Positions 60,395-64,000 of a stretch of DNA of 64,000 nt are shown in pieces. This DNA comes from QQVM01 sp964544885. GTDB lineage: Bacteria > Bacteroidota > Bacteroidia > AKYH767-A > 2013-40CM-41-45. Numbering within the stretch: the stretch's first letter is position 1; the number at the start of each line of letters is the position of its first letter. The stretch spans positions 25,558 to 89,557 of the forward strand of contig CAZJDX010000012.1 of assembly GCA_964544885.1 (NCBI GenBank), in the 5' to 3' direction. The notes beneath the pieces were generated by a model. It did no database searches and was not told the DNA's origin. It was given only the letters and a program-made list of their open reading frames with translations. The translations under genes were made by a program, and so were the position numbers.

Positions 60395-62701
60395 ATGCTG
60401 AGAAAAATAATATGCTTTTTAGTGTGCCTGTTTGCCATGTCAGACAGTATTGCCCAGAAAGCTGTTGTAAAAGGAACTGTACGTTCCGCTGCAAGCCATG
60501 AAAGTCTGCCTGGTGTCAGCATTTTTGTGAACGATACCGCGAAACTGGTTACTGATATAAACGGCAATTTCAGTCTTGAACTGGAAAGCGGCATTCAATC
60601 TCTCCGGTTTCAATTTATCTCCTTTGAAAATTTCAACATCGATGTGAATCTGAAGGCCGGCGAAGTTCAGCTTCTGGATATTTATTTGAGAAGTTCCATG
60701 AAAGAACTGGACCTGGTGGTTATCAGCGCATCGAAGTTTGAACAAAAGCTTGAAGAAGTCACCGTTTCGATGGAAGTGCTGAAACCCGGATTGGTGGAAG
60801 ACAGAAATACCACCACGATGGATGAGGCCCTGCAACATGTAGCCGGAGTTTCCATCATCGACGGACAGGCAAATATCAGGGGCGGCAGCGGCTGGAGTTA
60901 TGGGGCAGGCAGCCGGGTTCAGGTGCTGGTGGACGATCTTCCTCAGCTGACTGCCGATGCCAATGATGCAAAATGGAGTTTCATCCCTGTAGAAAATCTT
61001 GAACAGATAGAAGTGGTAAAAGGCGCTTCATCGGTACTCTTCGGCTCTTCCGCCCTGAACGGAACCATCAACATCCGTACGGCCTATCCTAAGGATAAAC
61101 CGCTGACAAAAATCAATGCGTTTACGGGAATCTACGGAAAGGCGGATTATACGCTGAACGACACAAGCTACCGGGCCGACTGGTGGGGCAGCATTCCGCC
61201 AATGTACTCCGGAATGAATTTCTTACATAGCAGAAAAGCGGGCCGCCTGGATATTGTCGCCGGAGGAAATATCTTTATTGATGAAGGTTACCGCAAAGGC
61301 GAATTCGAACAAAGAGCCCGATTTAACACGAATCTCAAATACCGCTTTAAAAATATTGAGGGACTATCGGCAGGCGTAAATGCAAATATCATGTCCGGAG
61401 AAGGAAGTGTGTTCTTTCTCTGGAAGAATGACACCGGAAGCGCGTACATACCCGCTCCGAACACGCTCAGCGCCTATTCAAACACCCGTACCAATGTTGA
61501 CCCCTTCATAACTTACGCGGGGAAGAATGGCGGTTCGCACAAGCTCAGAGGTCGCTGGTTCAATACCACCAATCAAAACAATACCAACCAGGATTCGAAA
61601 GCGGATCTGTATTACATGGAATATCAGACTCAGCAAAAACCGCTTAAGTTCATTACCCTTACCGGAGGACTTGTACTGCAGCGATCGGATGTGAAAAGTG
61701 AGTTGTACGGCGATCATGAAGGCATACAGAATGCGGCTTATGTTCAAGCGGATCTGCATTACGGACGTTTGAATTTTTCATTGGGAAGCCGTGTGGAACA
61801 AAACAAGGTCGACAGCATTAAAGAAAAATGGACCCCGGTATTCAGATCTGGAGTTAATTTCCGGTTCCTTAAATCCACATATCTCCGCGCATCCTATGGG
61901 CAGGGTTATCGTTATCCCTCCATTGCGGAAAAATTTATCAGGACATCCGTTGGTAACCTGATCATTTATCCCAATCCTCAACTGGAGGCCGAAAAAGGAT
62001 ACAGCGCCGAAGCAGGCCTGCGTCAGCTGATCATACTCGGAGAATGGTCGGCTTATACAGACCTCGCCGTCTTTGAAAACCGTTATGAAAACATGATGGA
62101 ATTCGGTTTCGCCCAATGGGGTACCTCAGCGGATCCGGTAAACGGACTTGGTTTCAGATCCATGAATGTTGGCGACACCCGCATCAGAGGCATCGACTTT
62201 TCTTTGATGCTACAGGGAAAACTCCTTAAAGAATTAGAGACAGTTATCAGCGCGGGGTATTCATATATCGAGCCCCAACAACTCAGTTTCGACAGTCTCT
62301 ATATTACAAAGGTCGGTGTAGCCAATTTTATGGGCAGCGATTCGAGTGACTTTCTGAAATACAGGTATAAGCACACACTGAAAGCGGATATAGAATTTGA
62401 ATTCCGTCGGATTTCCCTGGGCATGAGCATGCGCTATCACAGCAGGATGGTGAACATCGACAAGATCTTTGTCAGTGGTATCCTGGATCTTGCCTTTGGA
62501 CAAAGCCTCGGAATTGCCCACTACCGGGAGCACAGGACAAAGGGCGACGCCGTTTTTGACCTGCGTACGAAATACCGGATCAGCAACAGCCTGCATCTCT
62601 CCTTTGTTGTAAAAAATCTCTTCAATCATATTTATATGGAAAGGCCTGCCGATATGCAGGCACCCAGAACTTTTGTCATCCAGGCCGGACTAAGTTTCTG
62701 A
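60395..62701 (+). CDS. TonB-dependent outer-membrane receptor
   Basis: A 768-residue receptor. Signal peptide (ICFLVCLFAMSDSIAQ), carboxypeptidase-regulatory-like domain (about 22-105, AVVKGTVRSAASHESLPGV), plug (about 115-225, with VAGVSIIDGQANIRGGSGWS and VEVVKGASSVLFGSSALNGT-like end IEVVKGASSVLFG), then the barrel ending ADMQAPRTFVIQAGLSF with a terminal Phe. The plug sequence RGGSGWSYGAGSRVQVLVDD is typical of siderophore- or metal-type receptors. Ligand unknown. Divergent from dprA, upstream of kdsB. Confidence 0.92.
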   Translation: MLRKIICFLVCLFAMSDSIAQKAVVKGTVRSAASHESLPGVSIFVNDTAKLVTDINGNFSLELESGIQSLRFQFISFENFNIDVNLKAGEVQLLDIYLRSSMKELDLVVISASKFEQKLEEVTVSMEVLKPGLVEDRNTTTMDEALQHVAGVSIIDGQANIRGGSGWSYGAGSRVQVLVDDLPQLTADANDAKWSFIPVENLEQIEVVKGASSVLFGSSALNGTINIRTAYPKDKPLTKINAFTGIYGKADYTLNDTSYRADWWGSIPPMYSGMNFLHSRKAGRLDIVAGGNIFIDEGYRKGEFEQRARFNTNLKYRFKNIEGLSAGVNANIMSGEGSVFFLWKNDTGSAYIPAPNTLSAYSNTRTNVDPFITYAGKNGGSHKLRGRWFNTTNQNNTNQDSKADLYYMEYQTQQKPLKFITLTGGLVLQRSDVKSELYGDHEGIQNAAYVQADLHYGRLNFSLGSRVEQNKVDSIKEKWTPVFRSGVNFRFLKSTYLRASYGQGYRYPSIAEKFIRTSVGNLIIYPNPQLEAEKGYSAEAGLRQLIILGEWSAYTDLAVFENRYENMMEFGFAQWGTSADPVNGLGFRSMNVGDTRIRGIDFSLMLQGKLLKELETVISAGYSYIEPQQLSFDSLYITKVGVANFMGSDSSDFLKYRYKHTLKADIEFEFRRISLGMSMRYHSRMVNIDKIFVSGILDLAFGQSLGIAHYREHRTKGDAVFDLRTKYRISNSLHLSFVVKNLFNHIYMERPADMQAPRTFVIQAGLSF

Positions 62702-62773
62702 CAGGATTATTTCTGCGGTAAATTTTTTATCTGGTTTTCAAACCAATGCATTTCCTGCTTATTTTTGATCCTC

Positions 62774-63511
62774 ATGAATATTCTAGGCATTATACCGGCA
62801 CGCTACGGCTCGACCCGCTTCCCAGGAAAACCGCTTGCTGACATAGACGGCAAGACGATGATACAGCGGGTCTATGAACAGTGTATTAAATCAAAGAGAC
62901 TGAGTAAGGTGATCATTGCCACCGATGATGAACGGATATTCAACCACGTAAAGGAGTTTGGAGGTGAAGCCGTGATGACCAGTCCACAACACCTGAGTGG
63001 TACGGACCGCTGTGCGGAGATCCTTAAAAAAGTCAACGCGAAGGTATGGGACGCGGTGATCAATATTCAGGGTGATGAACCATACATACATCCTGATCAG
63101 ATTGACCTGTTATGTTCCACATTTGATGACAAACAAACCCGGATATCCACCCTCGTTAAAAAAATCAGCAGCACGGACGAGTTGTTCAACCACAACAACG
63201 TGAAGGTGGTTCTGAATAAAAAGAATGAAGCGATCTATTTTAGCCGTTCACCAATACCTTACAACCGGAATTTTCCTGAACAGGAATGGCTGAAACATTC
63301 CAGTTATTACAAACACATCGGAATTTACGGTTACAGGGTGGAAACACTTCTTGAAATTTCAGAACTGGCTAAAACAAATCTGGAAGTCACGGAATCCCTT
63401 GAACAATTGCGCTGGATTGAAAACGCTTATGTGATTAAAGCGGCGATAACTTCATATGACAGTATTGCCATTGATACACCCGAAGACCTGGAGAAAGTCA
63501 AAACAGGTTAG
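62774..63511 (+). CDS. kdsB: 3-deoxy-manno-octulosonate cytidylyltransferase
   Basis: Activates Kdo as CMP-Kdo for lipopolysaccharide synthesis. From the ATG at 62774 it has 245 residues. Motifs: IIPARYGSTRFPGKPL (nucleotide loop), IATDDERIF, SGTDRCAEI, INIQGDEPYI (metal Asp), YFSRSPIPYNR and HIGIYGYR. A TTG at 62765 would add three residues and lacks support. Kdo is part of the inner LPS core, so the cell makes conventional LPS, in line with the PagL-like enzyme at 51.6 kb. Confidence 0.95.
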   Translation: MNILGIIPARYGSTRFPGKPLADIDGKTMIQRVYEQCIKSKRLSKVIIATDDERIFNHVKEFGGEAVMTSPQHLSGTDRCAEILKKVNAKVWDAVINIQGDEPYIHPDQIDLLCSTFDDKQTRISTLVKKISSTDELFNHNNVKVVLNKKNEAIYFSRSPIPYNRNFPEQEWLKHSSYYKHIGIYGYRVETLLEISELAKTNLEVTESLEQLRWIENAYVIKAAITSYDSIAIDTPEDLEKVKTG

Positions 63512-63575
63512 TCATGGATGTTTCTGTCCGGACAAGCATCTCAGAGATGAACATGCCCGGTCCGGCGTCTTTCAT

Positions 63576-64000
63576 TTATTTCACTCTCTTCACTTCTACC
63601 ATCCAATCCCAGGGATAAGGTTCTTTGATCCATTTCGGAGGAGAATTCAATTCTGTTGACCAGTCGTACTCAACTTTTTCTATCGCTTCTATCTGAAAAT
63701 CTCCCTGGTGAAACAAGCTGAATAATTCAGGGAAGCGGTAATGCTTTGTCGGAGCGTCCTGAATGTAAACGATACCCTCTTCCATTTCTTTTCTGTGCTT
63801 CTCATCAAAGTGAACGAGCTCGTCTCTGGGTATGTCAGCGATCTTATAGTCCTCTTTATTATACCAGTCGATCAGACGCCAGGTGCTGAGCGACATGGAT
63901 TCGAAAGAAGGTAAAACAAAAAGGGCATTTCCATTCTTATTCAGGACGCTCAGCGCGTTAGAGAGAATCCTGTAGTTTCTTTTGTTGTTTCCGGAGATCG
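63576..64000 (-). CDS. class I SAM-dependent methyltransferase (5' end cut by window edge)
   Basis: The frame stays open from the right edge to the stop at 63576, about 141 codons. The C-terminal half of a Rossmann methyltransferase is visible: YRILSNALSVLNKNGNALFV followed by LPSFESMSLSTWRLIDWYN. The N-terminal glycine-rich SAM loop is outside the window. An internal ATG at 63896 is unlikely to be the start because the methyltransferase similarity continues before it. Substrate unknown. Confidence 0.7.
   Translation of the reverse strand, partial: ISGNNKRNYRILSNALSVLNKNGNALFVLPSFESMSLSTWRLIDWYNKEDYKIADIPRDELVHFDEKHRKEMEEGIVYIQDAPTKHYRFPELFSLFHQGDFQIEAIEKVEYDWSTELNSPPKWIKEPYPWDWMVEVKRVK

Overview
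The window is a chromosomal stretch from a member of the Bacteroidota, probably an uncultured relative of the Chitinophagales/Sphingobacteriales. The evidence is: many secreted proteins with C-terminal type IX secretion (T9SS) sorting tails; a gliding-motility-associated (CHU_C-type) C-terminus; a giant SprB-repeat protein; TonB-dependent receptors with N-terminal carboxypeptidase-like domains; DUF2807 'head GIN' proteins; a short lineage-type NuoG; the futalosine enzyme MqnC; and promoters of the TAnnTTTG type. No rRNA, tRNA, CRISPR array or intact prophage was seen.

Left part (1-5.7 kb): an edge-truncated, AT-rich, Cys-rich secreted protein; a lone XRE/S24 (LexA-like) regulator; beta-carbonic anhydrase; a PhzF-family enzyme; a dihydrofolate-reductase-like protein followed by the frameshifted remnant of a second one; and a GNAT acetyltransferase. 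At 5.9-14.2 kb lies a respiratory complex I operon, nuoA to nuoK. It stops there: the proton-pumping subunits nuoL, nuoM and nuoN are absent, and an AT-rich T9SS cargo gene plus a 10-bp inverted repeat follow.

At 16.2-20.2 kb (minus strand) is a compact regulatory unit: an ECF sigma factor, a membrane anti-sigma factor, a GIN-domain/outer-membrane-barrel protein and a GIN lipoprotein. The same bipartite promoter, with identical -35 and -10 blocks and identical spacing, stands in front of the sigma gene and in front of the GIN pair. This is a strong sequence argument for an autoregulated envelope regulon and is the best candidate here for an undescribed system.

At 20.4-36.2 kb, housekeeping genes (serine dehydratase, LepA, MTHF reductase, riboflavin synthase, MqnC, leucyl aminopeptidase, PdxA) alternate with secreted proteins. 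These include a fibronectin-rich gliding-associated protein, a protein of unknown family and a PNGase F homologue. At 31.2-32.35 kb is a decayed REP-associated tyrosine transposase beside five small perfect hairpins and three degenerate copies of a 60-bp coding repeat.

At 36.2-47.8 kb (minus strand) are two diverged T9SS-tailed alpha/beta hydrolases (one apparently missing its catalytic His), a TonB receptor, a 1677-residue P-domain/CotH-kinase/SprB-repeat surface protein and a biotin carrier protein. At 47.9-53.5 kb (plus strand) are an M1 peptidase lipoprotein and a small envelope cluster (barrel protein, PagL-like lipid A deacylase, GIN lipoprotein).

At 53.5-64 kb are RNase HI; a recent tandem duplication of a T9SS protein with orphan sorting tails between the copies; Kbl, DprA, a TonB receptor and KdsB; and a methyltransferase cut by the right edge. 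Nearly all lineage-specific content concerns the outer envelope and secretion, while the core genes look ordinary.
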